Positions 23,993 to 32,305 of a DNA stretch of 64,000 nt are shown in pieces (the first letter of the stretch is position 1; every line of letters starts with the position of its first letter). This DNA is from Galactobacter sp052108535 (GTDB lineage Bacteria; Actinomycetota; Actinomycetes; Actinomycetales; Micrococcaceae): contig JBQDZM010000001.1 of the NCBI GenBank assembly GCA_052108535.1, positions 167,634 to 231,633 of the forward strand. Reading direction: 5' to 3'. Made by a program: the position numbers and the translations under genes. The notes below the pieces were generated by a model, which was not told where the DNA came from, ran no database searches, and was given only the letters and a program-made list of their open reading frames with translations.

Positions 23993-25513
23993 TCAGACCC
24001 TGATCCGAGGATCAACAAGGGCGTAGACGATGTCGGTCAGCAGATTGAAGAGGATGGCGATACCACCGGTGACGAGCACAAAGGCCATCACGGGGTTGGG
24101 GTCGGTGGCGTTGAGTCCGTCCTGGAACATGGCGCCCATACCCTTCCAACCGAAGACCTGCTCGGTGATCACCGCGCCGCCGATGACGCCGGCGAAGTCC
24201 ATGGCCACGATGGTGACGATGGGGATCATCGCATTGCGGAAGGCGTGACGCAGGATCACGGTCCGCTCCGGCAGGCCCTTGGAGCGTGCCGTGCGGATGT
24301 AGTCCTGGTCGCCGACCTCGATCATGGCGGAACGGGTGTAGCGGGAGTAGGAGGCGATGGAGATCGCTGCCAGCAGGACGGTGGGCAGCAGCAACTGCGT
24401 GCCGTTGTCCAGGAACGTCTCCCAGAAGGTGCCGCTGAAATTGGGGGTGTTGGACCCGATGGTGGCGATGGGTCGCGGCTTCAGGTCCGTGAAGCCGGGC
24501 CAGGCCTGGAACAGGTGATCCACCACGGTGAGGAAGGCACCGACGAGCGTCGTGGACACGGAAGCGATGATCGCCTGCGTCCGGTAGCGTCCGCCCATGA
24601 AATGCCCGATGATCCACGGGACGGCGATAGCCAGCACTAGGCCGCCCGCGAGGATCCACCAGTTGGGTTCCTCGAGCAGGTTCCAGCCGGCGTAATAGGC
24701 CACCATGACCAGGGCAACGGAGATCACCGCAGGGATGATGACCTTGGTCTCCTTGATCCCGACGGTCACATGGGTGGCGAAGATCGCCACGGCCAACGTG
24801 ACGACAGCGATGACGGCGGGACCCATCTGGGGGTATTCCCACATCCGCAGCCAGGTGAAGTATGGGAGCGCCGCGCCGACCACCACGGCGACCACGCCGA
24901 AGCTCAGCAGCCGGCGCTTCCAGGAGCCGCCCATGAGCAGCTGGACGATAAAGCCGAGCACCACGGCCGCAAGCACGACTTGTGTCGGTGAGAATTGTGG
25001 GTCCGCGAACCAGTCGTTGAAGTTGATGGCCGCGTATTCCTTCAGCAGCACGGCGGCCCAGAAGGACGGCAGCGAGAAGAGCACAAAAGACACGAAGGTG
25101 ACGACGTAGTCCAGGTCGGTGTACTGGCGCACCGCGGTGACCACACCGATCAGGATTCCGACGATGCAGGCCAGGATCACCGAGAGCAGGACCAGCCGCA
25201 GCGTCGAGGAGGCGGCGGTGCCGAGGGTATCAATGACCGCGTCACCCTTGATGTTGGTGCCGAGGTCGCACTGTCCTGTGAAGCACTGGCCAACTCCGCC
25301 AAGCCACTTCAGGTAACGGACGGGCCACGGGGTGTCCAGGTCGAGGTTGCGTTCGATGGCGGCCATCTGTGTGGCGACCTTGGGATCGGATTGCAGTTCC
25401 CGCATGCCCTTGAGGGGATCTCCCGAGATGGTGACCAAGAAGTACACCAGGACTGAGGAGATGAACAGCACGATCGCCGAGGCACCGAGCCGCTTGAAGA
25501 TGAATTTGATCAA
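23993..25513 (-). CDS. Oligopeptide ABC transporter permease (OppB type) with large membrane insertion, system 2
   Basis: At 506 residues this is about 190 longer than the usual OppB. The N-terminus (MIKFIFKRLGASAIVLF) and the C-terminal core with IRTARSKGLPERTVILRHAF are standard. Between them, roughly residues 185-365, lie about five to six extra hydrophobic segments (for example FSPTQVVLAAVVLGFIV, PAVIAVVTLAVAIFA and WILAGGLVLAIAVPWII). The start appears to be TTG at 25513. The insert is in frame and its codon use resembles the rest, so it looks established. Its role is unknown. Confidence 0.85.
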   Translation of the reverse strand: MIKFIFKRLGASAIVLFISSVLVYFLVTISGDPLKGMRELQSDPKVATQMAAIERNLDLDTPWPVRYLKWLGGVGQCFTGQCDLGTNIKGDAVIDTLGTAASSTLRLVLLSVILACIVGILIGVVTAVRQYTDLDYVVTFVSFVLFSLPSFWAAVLLKEYAAINFNDWFADPQFSPTQVVLAAVVLGFIVQLLMGGSWKRRLLSFGVVAVVVGAALPYFTWLRMWEYPQMGPAVIAVVTLAVAIFATHVTVGIKETKVIIPAVISVALVMVAYYAGWNLLEEPNWWILAGGLVLAIAVPWIIGHFMGGRYRTQAIIASVSTTLVGAFLTVVDHLFQAWPGFTDLKPRPIATIGSNTPNFSGTFWETFLDNGTQLLLPTVLLAAISIASYSRYTRSAMIEVGDQDYIRTARSKGLPERTVILRHAFRNAMIPIVTIVAMDFAGVIGGAVITEQVFGWKGMGAMFQDGLNATDPNPVMAFVLVTGGIAILFNLLTDIVYALVDPRIRV

Positions 25514-25604
25514 CGTGTCTCACTTGCCTTATGCGTTGTCGGCTGGGTCGGGTGGTTTGCGTCTGACCCGACGTCCGGCTGGACCGAAGTCTGGCTGGCC
25601 TGAC

Positions 25605-25644
25605 GAACCGGGCCCGGGATCGTCACCAATCCCGGGCCCGGTTC
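25605..25644 (-). terminator. Hairpin between binding-protein gene and permease genes, system 2
   Basis: A perfect 16-bp stem (GAACCGGGCCCGGGAT at 25605-25620 with 25629-25644) and 8-nt loop lies between the peptide-binding gene and the OppB gene. Its position mirrors the hairpin of system 1, so partial termination after the binding protein is again likely. A smaller 9-bp stem (ATCGCTTG...CAAGCGAT, about 25661-25679) directly follows the binding-protein stop. Confidence 0.75.
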
Positions 25645-25680
25645 GCTGCTCTGGTTCACATCGCTTGTCTCAAGCGATGA

Positions 25681-27501
25681 TCACTCGGCGACCTGCCACT
25701 GATCCGCGTTCCAGGTGATACCGGACTGCGTCAGGGTGTGCGCCACGTTCTCGATCTTGGCACCGGCAGCATCGATGGTGGGGTGCTGGAAGATCGGGAT
25801 ACCGAACATGTCGTTCCACAGCTCCTTCTCCACGATCTCGGTCTGCTTCTGGTGCTCGTCCATGTCCAGCGTGGACTGGATGACCTTGTACGCCTCGTCG
25901 ACCTTCTTGTTAGAGTACTTGCCGAAGTTCTGCGGCTTACCCGTGGAGTAGATGTTGGCGCCGGAAGTCTTCTGACCGGAACCGGCCCAAGCGAAGAGGT
26001 AGGCGTCGTAATCGCTCTGGGACTGCTTGCCACCGTCGCCACCGAAGTTGGCGTCGGAGTCGTCCACCACGTCGAAGCCGGCCTGGTCACAGGAGGCCTT
26101 GATCAGCTGCACCTCGTCGGCACGGCGGGGGTTCGGGGAGTTGTAGCCAATGCGAACCTTCACCTTGCCGGACTTGCCGGCCTCCTTGATCAGTTCCTTG
26201 GACTTCTCGATGTCGACCTCGTCGTACTCACCGTCGTAGGTGTTCTTGAGGACGTCCTCGTAACGATCCTGGCCGTTCAGGAATTCACGCGTGTTCAGCA
26301 CTGTGGCGTCCGGGTTCAGCGGCTTGATCAGGTTGTCCACGATCTGCTGACGGGGGATGCACAGGGCAAAGGCCTTGCGCAGCTCCGGAGAGTCCTTGAA
26401 GACCGAGGTGCCCGCGAAGTTGAAGTCCACGTGTTCCCAGGTGTAGGAGGCGCCCTCGTAGATCTTGACCTGGTCACCCAGGGTCTCGAGCTGCTTCACC
26501 GTGTCCACGGTGGGCTGGGGGCTCATGACGTCCAGGTCGCCGTTCTGCAGGCCCTGAACCATGGCTCCGGGATCCACGAAGCGGAAGACAATCTTCTCCA
26601 CGCCAGCGGGCTCGCCGTAGTAGTCCGGGTTGGCCTTGACGGTCACGGACTGGCCGGACTGCACAGTGTCCAAGATGAAGGGGCCGGAGGAGGGCATCAG
26701 CTTGGCATCGGGCAGCTTGCCCTTACCGACGTTCCAGCCGGTGGACCAGAACTTGCCTGCCTTGGCCAGCTTCTCGCCATCCTGATCCTGGAGGGCCTTG
26801 ATGAAGTCCTCCTCGCTGAGCCCGGACTGCTCCTGAACCACGTGGAAGGGGAAGTCGAGCCAGGTCTGCAGTTCCCAGTCGGGATCGGGATCGTTGAAGG
26901 TCACCTTGAAGGTCTTGCCGTTGGGGTCACCCTCGGGGCCCTTGGGCACCTGGCCAACCAGGTCACCGGAAACGTTGTTGAACACGGGTGCCTCGTCGGC
27001 GCCGACGAGTTCACCGTTCTGTGCACCCCATGCCAGGATGGCGTCCTTAACGGTGATGGGCGTGCCATCCGACCACTTGGCGTCGTCGTTGATGGTGTAC
27101 TCCACGGTCAACGGATCATCGCTGACCTTCTTGTAGGAGCCCAGGTCCTTGTTCTGGTGGACCTTGCCGTCGGTTCCGTAGTACTGGAAGCTGGTCAGGT
27201 AAAGGCCGGACACCGCGGTGGAGTAGGTGTCGTAGGTGTTGGGCGTGTTGGTGTTGTAGCCACCGAACTCGGTACCACCCACGGAGACCTTGATCTCCTT
27301 GCCTTCCTGAGTCTTGAAGTCGCTCAGGTCGAAGCGGCCGCTGCCGTCGATCTGCGTGGCGCCGTCAGCGCCGGTTGCCGAGGACGACGATTTGGGCTTC
27401 GTGTCCTTCTTGTCATCGGAGCCACCGGGTGAGCAGGCGGCCAGGGCCAGGGCTGCAGCGGCGCCGATGGCGACAGCTGCGGAAACACGCTTACGTCGCA
27501 T
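25681..27501 (-). CDS. Peptide-binding lipoprotein (SBP family 5), system 2
   Basis: The 606-residue binding protein has a lipoprotein signal (LALAACSPGG, Cys near residue 23), a Lys/Ser linker and the family-5 domain. The stretch DDAKWSDGTPITVKDAILAW is the conserved family region near residue 140. It is larger than the system 1 protein and only distantly similar, so the two systems probably prefer different peptides. The ATG at 27501 is preceded by GGAGGAGAC. It faces the POT transporter gene across a 404-bp gap. Confidence 0.9.
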   Translation of the reverse strand: MRRKRVSAAVAIGAAAALALAACSPGGSDDKKDTKPKSSSSATGADGATQIDGSGRFDLSDFKTQEGKEIKVSVGGTEFGGYNTNTPNTYDTYSTAVSGLYLTSFQYYGTDGKVHQNKDLGSYKKVSDDPLTVEYTINDDAKWSDGTPITVKDAILAWGAQNGELVGADEAPVFNNVSGDLVGQVPKGPEGDPNGKTFKVTFNDPDPDWELQTWLDFPFHVVQEQSGLSEEDFIKALQDQDGEKLAKAGKFWSTGWNVGKGKLPDAKLMPSSGPFILDTVQSGQSVTVKANPDYYGEPAGVEKIVFRFVDPGAMVQGLQNGDLDVMSPQPTVDTVKQLETLGDQVKIYEGASYTWEHVDFNFAGTSVFKDSPELRKAFALCIPRQQIVDNLIKPLNPDATVLNTREFLNGQDRYEDVLKNTYDGEYDEVDIEKSKELIKEAGKSGKVKVRIGYNSPNPRRADEVQLIKASCDQAGFDVVDDSDANFGGDGGKQSQSDYDAYLFAWAGSGQKTSGANIYSTGKPQNFGKYSNKKVDEAYKVIQSTLDMDEHQKQTEIVEKELWNDMFGIPIFQHPTIDAAGAKIENVAHTLTQSGITWNADQWQVAE

Positions 27502-27905
27502 GTCTCCTCCTTGCTTGGGTCTCGAAGGTGCGTTGGCGACGGATCTGGAGACCCACCGCTGGTGATGAATGCCCCTCCATGCAAGAAGTGGGCGCCATCA
27601 CGTGGATATGAGCCTAAGCCCACACTTGCCCCACCGGAATGTAAAAGAGGTCTTTCACAACTGATCGTGACCAAACCGTAACCTTCGGCCGGGTATACCC
27701 GCGCTCAATCGGTCAGGATTGAAACATCCCCGCAATCTAAGGGGTTCGACGCCTCACTCATCGGCGTTGGTCAATCAGTGGCGAGGTTTCGTCGTCAGTG
27801 CGCTGCATCACCAAGCGCCTGCAAGCACCCTGTGAACGCGCGTAACGTGATCAGGATTCCCTATTCCCGAACCCCGCCGGCCCGCCCGGCACGAGGACGC
27901 AACCT
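27502..27905. other. Divergent intergenic region between peptide-binding gene 2 and the POT transporter
   Basis: No gene is supported in these 404 bp. Promoters for both directions must lie here. A motif near 27,650 (TCTTTCACAACTGA) is almost the same as one near 20,973 upstream of binding-protein gene 1. A TATTCC box near 27,861 could serve the POT gene. GC content is visibly lower than in the genes. No riboswitch or operator was recognised with confidence. Confidence 0.5.
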
Positions 27906-29396
27906 ATGTCCAATGACTCCCCGGACACCACAACAGCATCACCCGGTAGCGAGCACCGCAACGACCGCGGCTTCTTTGGCCACCCTTTGGGCCTGGCCAA
28001 CCTGGCCGGAGTGGAGATGTGGGAACGCTTCTCCTTCTACGGCATGCAGGGCATCCTGGCGTTCTACATCTACTACCAGGTGGCCGACGGCGGTTTGGGG
28101 CTCTCCCAGAACGTCGCGTATGCGATCGTGGGCGCCTACGGCGGCCTGGTCTACCTGTCCTCCGTCCTGGGTGGTTGGGTGGCAGACCGTGTCCTCGGAG
28201 CCGAACGCACACTGCTGGCGGCGGCGTCCATCATCATGGTTGGCCACATCGCGTTGGCGCTGGTCCCCGGCACGGTAGGACTGGGCATCGGCCTGATCTG
28301 TGTGGCGCTGGGCTCCGGTTCGTTGAAGACCACCACCTCCACGGTGGTGGGCGATCTCTACACCCAGGCCGATGTTCGGCGTGATGCGGCGTTCTCCATC
28401 TACTACATGGGCGTGAACATCGGTGGCTTCGTTGGCCCTCTGCTGACCTCATGGTTGTGGAAGTGGCAGGGCTTCCATTGGGGCTTCGGCCTCGCCGCGA
28501 TCGGCATGGCTATCGGCCTGATCCAGTACATCGCGATGCGCCGGCACACCAAGTCGGAGGCCAATTCCCGCGCTCCTCATCCCCTGACCCGACCGGAAGC
28601 CATCAAGTGGACCCTGGTGGTCATCGCCGCCATCCTCGTGGTGCTGGTCGCGACCCTCACCGGGCTGCTGACGGCAACGAACCTGTCCCAGGTCGTGGTC
28701 GGCATCACCATCATCGCCGCGGTGGCCTTGTTCGTGGTGCTGCTCGCCTCCAAGCGGGTCTCGGCCCTGGAACGCAAGCGCGTCGTCGCGTTCATCCCCC
28801 TGTTCATCGCCTCAACCGTGTTCTGGTCGCTGTTCCAGCAGCAGTTCACCGTGCTGGCCGTCTACTCCGACGAGCGACTGGACCGGAACATCTTCGGCAC
28901 CGAGGTGGCCCCGTCGGTGGTGCAGTCCATCAACCCGGTGTTCATCATCATCTTCGCCGGGGCCTTCGCCGCCCTCTGGACCAAGCTCGGAAAACGCCAG
29001 CCAAGCACCCCGGTGAAGTTCTTCCTCGGCAACGCGATCATGGGCTTGGCCTTCCTGACCTTCATCCCGTTCTCCGGCAGCGGAGCCAATTCCGTGCCGT
29101 TCTGGGTGATTGTGCTGATCCTGCTGCTGTGCACGTTCGCCGAGCTGTGCCTCTCCCCCGTGGGCCAGTCGCTGGCCACCAAGCTGGCCCCTGAGGCCTT
29201 CCACTCCCAGATGGTGGCCCTCTACTTCCTCTCCGTGGCACTGGGCACCGCAGCCTCCGGCGCGCTGGCGCCGCTGTATTCCTCCGACAACGAGGTGCCC
29301 TACTTCCTCTGGATGGGCCTGGCCTCGATCGTGGTCGGACTCATCCTGCTGCTGGTCCGCAAGCCGGTCCTGAACTTGATGGGTGGAGTGCGTTGA
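27906..29396 (+). CDS. dtpT: POT-family proton-coupled di-/tripeptide transporter
   Basis: The 496-residue transporter has 12 or more membrane helices. The POT signature is visible at the N-terminus as ANLAGVEMWERFSFYGMQG (the ExxER-type proton-coupling motif within EMWERFSFYG). Length and the late SPVGQSLATKLAP stretch fit the DtpT group. It imports di- and tripeptides with protons and complements the two ABC systems next door. The gene has a single-gene transcription unit ending in a strong hairpin. Its last 17 bases are tandemly duplicated. Confidence 0.92.
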   Translation: MSNDSPDTTTASPGSEHRNDRGFFGHPLGLANLAGVEMWERFSFYGMQGILAFYIYYQVADGGLGLSQNVAYAIVGAYGGLVYLSSVLGGWVADRVLGAERTLLAAASIIMVGHIALALVPGTVGLGIGLICVALGSGSLKTTTSTVVGDLYTQADVRRDAAFSIYYMGVNIGGFVGPLLTSWLWKWQGFHWGFGLAAIGMAIGLIQYIAMRRHTKSEANSRAPHPLTRPEAIKWTLVVIAAILVVLVATLTGLLTATNLSQVVVGITIIAAVALFVVLLASKRVSALERKRVVAFIPLFIASTVFWSLFQQQFTVLAVYSDERLDRNIFGTEVAPSVVQSINPVFIIIFAGAFAALWTKLGKRQPSTPVKFFLGNAIMGLAFLTFIPFSGSGANSVPFWVIVLILLLCTFAELCLSPVGQSLATKLAPEAFHSQMVALYFLSVALGTAASGALAPLYSSDNEVPYFLWMGLASIVVGLILLLVRKPVLNLMGGVR

Positions 29397-29413
29397 TGGG
29401 TGGAGTGCGCTGA
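29376..29413. repeat. 17-bp tandem duplication spanning the POT transporter stop codon
   Basis: TTGATGGGTGGAGTGCG occurs at 29376-29392 and again at 29393-29409 without mismatch. The first copy encodes the C-terminal LMGGVR and the stop begins in the second copy; a second TGA follows at 29411. The period is 17 bp, the same as in the dapE duplication. Confidence 0.92.
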
Positions 29414-29445
29414 ACTAGCCACATCCAAAAAGCCAGATGACAAAA

Positions 29446-29472
29446 AATGCGGGCGCTGAATGCGCCCGCATT
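29446..29472. terminator. Bidirectional terminator
   Basis: AATGCGGGCGC-TGAAT-GCGCCCGCATT is an 11-bp perfect stem with a 5-nt loop, with A-run to the left (CAAAAA) and TCTTT to the right. It serves both the POT gene from the left and the large membrane-protein gene from the right. Confidence 0.9.
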
Positions 29473-29499
29473 CTTTGTGACTACTTCCCGCTCAAGCGA

Positions 29500-32178
29500 T
29501 CACCAGCCGTTGTTGTCCTGCTTCTTCCCAAGCACGGACACGTCGACCTTCAAGTCGTCGCCGTCAATAGTGACAGGGAAGGCGAGCCGACTAGACCACG
29601 AATCGTCATCGTCGTCGCTGAGGCTGTACGTGCGTGAGGTGTCGAACCAGTCCTCGTCCTCCTTGTCCCACTTGTAGTCGTAATCGACCTTGATGCCAGC
29701 ACCCACGATGACCTCGATCTCACCGTCCAGCGCCGCGGGATCAGACGCCGCATAACCGTCTCCCGCGTTGGACACGTCGATCGTGGGCTCCGAGACCCAG
29801 CTACGCGAGGTCATTCTGAACGGCTGGTCCTCCTTCTCGTCCCAGACCCAACCGGCCAGTTCGCAGCCCTTGGGGTACTCGGCCCTGGAACCAACACACG
29901 CGTCCAATGAGGACTTCGCCTGGGCCGTGGCGTCATCGATCACGGCCTGGGTGTACTTCGGGGCAAAGCCCTCGGTCTCGGCATCGTCGCCCGGAGCCAC
30001 CGTGATGGTCTGGTCCTGCCCGTAGGAAACGTACTTGGACGCCTTAGGTGCACTGAAGACGTACTCACCGGGGAGCACGGGGTAACTCTGCTCCTCCCAG
30101 GAATCCTCGTCAGCGGAGTCATCGTAGGAGTAGCTGTCCTCGTCGGAAGCCCCGAGTTCACCCATGGTGAGACCGTCGAAGGTCACCTCGACGCCATTGA
30201 CCTCGATCTTCTCCGGGCCCGAGCTGAGGTGCACGCGCTGCTCCGGGGCGTCGATGACCCTCCAATCCGAGAACACCACGGCCTGCTTGCCGGAGCGCTT
30301 CAGGGTCATCTGGAGACCCTCCTGACTCACCCCGTCCATGGTCAGGGAATACGTGATGTAGGCGTTGTCCTCGTAGATCTCCGTGTCGGTGATCTCGTAG
30401 GATGTGGGCCGCTTCTCGGTCGCTGCATAGACCTCGGAATTCAGCAGGACGCCCTGTTCCTTGGAAACGTTGGGCGCGTAGATCTTCAGGGCGTCCTCGA
30501 CGTTGCCGTCCACGATGGCGTCCAAGTACTTCTCTGCCTGCTTGTTGGGGCCGTAGACCGTCTTGGACAGGGTCGAATAGGCAATCGAACCGCCGGCCAC
30601 GACCAATGCGGCCACCAGAGCGAGGATGAGCCCGAGCAGCCACCAGCGCTTGGCCCGTGCCGAACGCTCGTGACCGGCCGGAATCAGCTGGCCCCCGGGC
30701 TGTCCGGGCGCGGCCGGGACGTCGAACCGGGTAGTCGGCTGCCGGTGGACCAGCAGCGTGAGGAAGCCGAACAGCTTCACCGGCATGGTCCGGGCCATCC
30801 CCGGCGCCACCCACCGTGAGGCGACCTCCACGATCAGTCCAACCAGGGCCATTACGAAGAAGACCCACCAGGCCAGGTGGATCCGCATCTGAGCACTTCC
30901 GGACACCGATTCGCCGAATCCTTCGACGGCGCCCTTCACAGTCAGGCTGCCCCAGGACGTGATCAAGAGGGCCAAACCACCCAGCAGATACGCGCCCGGC
31001 AGCAGCACCCAGCTCACCGGGTCGGTTCCCGCCGCGCCCGGGAGTCCGCGGCGAACGCGCCAGCGAAGGGCCATGACCACGATCCAGACCAGAGCGATGA
31101 GCACGGCCACGGGCCACAACCACGCCGGATAGGCGCTGGAGAAGACGCTCAAGGATTCGTTCTGCGCCCCTGCGGGTCCTGTGAACTCCTCCAGCAGGTC
31201 GTTGCCGCTGGCGCTGTTGGAATAGCCGAGGGACACCAGGTTGGTGAGTCCGGTCCCCACGGTGCCCAGGTACGGGACCAGAAGCGGCGCGAAGAAGAGC
31301 AGTTTGGGCTCGCCGGACGACACCGCGGCCGCGATGGTGAGCACAAGCCCCAAGACCACGATCAGGGAGACCAGGTGCTCCGCCAGGGTCACCACGGTGT
31401 CCCGCACGGTGCGCTGCCAGTAGCCAGCACCCTGCCGTGGCAGGAAGACCACATAGACCACGGCCGCCGCAATGAGGAATTGGTACAGGTAGCCGAGGAA
31501 ACCGGCCGTGTGCACGCTCATGGCCGCATTCGTCAGCCCACCCTCGTCGAAGAGAATCTTCACGCGGGCGATGGCCGAGACCACCGTGACCACGGTCGCG
31601 AAGGCCAAACCACCAGCCACGGCGAGCACCAACCGTGGCGCCCAACTTGGCGCCGTGATCCCGCCCTTAATGCGGCGCGCGAACAGTCGAACCGCGAGCA
31701 GACCAAGCAGCGGGACCAAGAGCGGTATCGCGAAGCCGGAGACGCTACCGCTCAAGCCGACCAACTCGGCCAGGTCTGCGTCGAGCCGCATGTGCGCCGC
31801 GGCACCGTAACCCATTCCCAGCAATTGGATCAGGAACGGGAACCACTTGCCGCCCAACTGGAGGCCTTCATCGGGGACCTGGGGCAGGCCGAACGCGACG
31901 ATCAGGCCGGAGGCCAGCAAGGAACCACCCAGCAAGAGGGCCACCACGACGGCCGCACGGATCCATGCTGCTGACGGGATGTTCAGGTTCAACTGCCTCG
32001 CGGGAACCACCGGAGGAGCAGGCGGGAGAGGGGCAGCGGGGCCATACTGCGGCGCCGGAGCCTGCCCGTAGTAGACGCCCTGCGGCTGCCCCGGTGCGAC
32101 CTGCTGCGGCGACCCTGGTGCGGGCGGAGCCGGTGGCGCTGGTGGCGCGGGCGGGGCTGGTGGTGTTTGGTCGGTCAT
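29500..32178 (-). CDS. Large multi-pass membrane protein with C-terminal extracytoplasmic domain, function unknown
   Basis: The 892-residue protein begins with a Pro/Ala repeat (APPAPPAPPAPPAP) and Gln/Gly/Pro-rich cytoplasmic tail of about 65 residues. About ten membrane helices fill residues 70-500. A further helix near 520-545 leads to an external region of about 340 residues. That region starts with KQAEKYLDAIVDGNVEDALKI, resembling NTF2-like domains of DUF4878/TcaA-type surface proteins, and later sections are very acidic. It is transcribed alone, divergent from the OmpA-type gene. No catalytic motif is seen; a cell-envelope role is a guess. Confidence 0.7.
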   Translation of the reverse strand: MTDQTPPAPPAPPAPPAPPAPGSPQQVAPGQPQGVYYGQAPAPQYGPAAPLPPAPPVVPARQLNLNIPSAAWIRAAVVVALLLGGSLLASGLIVAFGLPQVPDEGLQLGGKWFPFLIQLLGMGYGAAAHMRLDADLAELVGLSGSVSGFAIPLLVPLLGLLAVRLFARRIKGGITAPSWAPRLVLAVAGGLAFATVVTVVSAIARVKILFDEGGLTNAAMSVHTAGFLGYLYQFLIAAAVVYVVFLPRQGAGYWQRTVRDTVVTLAEHLVSLIVVLGLVLTIAAAVSSGEPKLLFFAPLLVPYLGTVGTGLTNLVSLGYSNSASGNDLLEEFTGPAGAQNESLSVFSSAYPAWLWPVAVLIALVWIVVMALRWRVRRGLPGAAGTDPVSWVLLPGAYLLGGLALLITSWGSLTVKGAVEGFGESVSGSAQMRIHLAWWVFFVMALVGLIVEVASRWVAPGMARTMPVKLFGFLTLLVHRQPTTRFDVPAAPGQPGGQLIPAGHERSARAKRWWLLGLILALVAALVVAGGSIAYSTLSKTVYGPNKQAEKYLDAIVDGNVEDALKIYAPNVSKEQGVLLNSEVYAATEKRPTSYEITDTEIYEDNAYITYSLTMDGVSQEGLQMTLKRSGKQAVVFSDWRVIDAPEQRVHLSSGPEKIEVNGVEVTFDGLTMGELGASDEDSYSYDDSADEDSWEEQSYPVLPGEYVFSAPKASKYVSYGQDQTITVAPGDDAETEGFAPKYTQAVIDDATAQAKSSLDACVGSRAEYPKGCELAGWVWDEKEDQPFRMTSRSWVSEPTIDVSNAGDGYAASDPAALDGEIEVIVGAGIKVDYDYKWDKEDEDWFDTSRTYSLSDDDDDSWSSRLAFPVTIDGDDLKVDVSVLGKKQDNNGW

Positions 32179-32292
32179 CGAGGGTGTCCGGCCTTTCTCT
32201 AGGGATGGTGAAGATCTCCTGAAACGTTAGTCAATTCGATGGCGTCCCAGCCATTTATGACCTGGAAATGGAAATTCATCACACTATGACAA

Positions 32293-32305
32293 TAAACTCT
32301 GGATC
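32293..32305 (+). promoter_or_regulatory. Probable leaderless promoter of the OmpA-type lipoprotein gene
   Basis: TAAACT at 32293-32298, then CTGGATC, then ATG at 32306, a 7-nt gap. No ribosome site is visible before the ATG. Confidence 0.5.

Noticed and set aside
25738..27432. 564-codon open frame opposite the second peptide-binding gene
   Set aside because: Low-complexity Leu/Val/Gly content and full overlap with a recognised lipoprotein gene.
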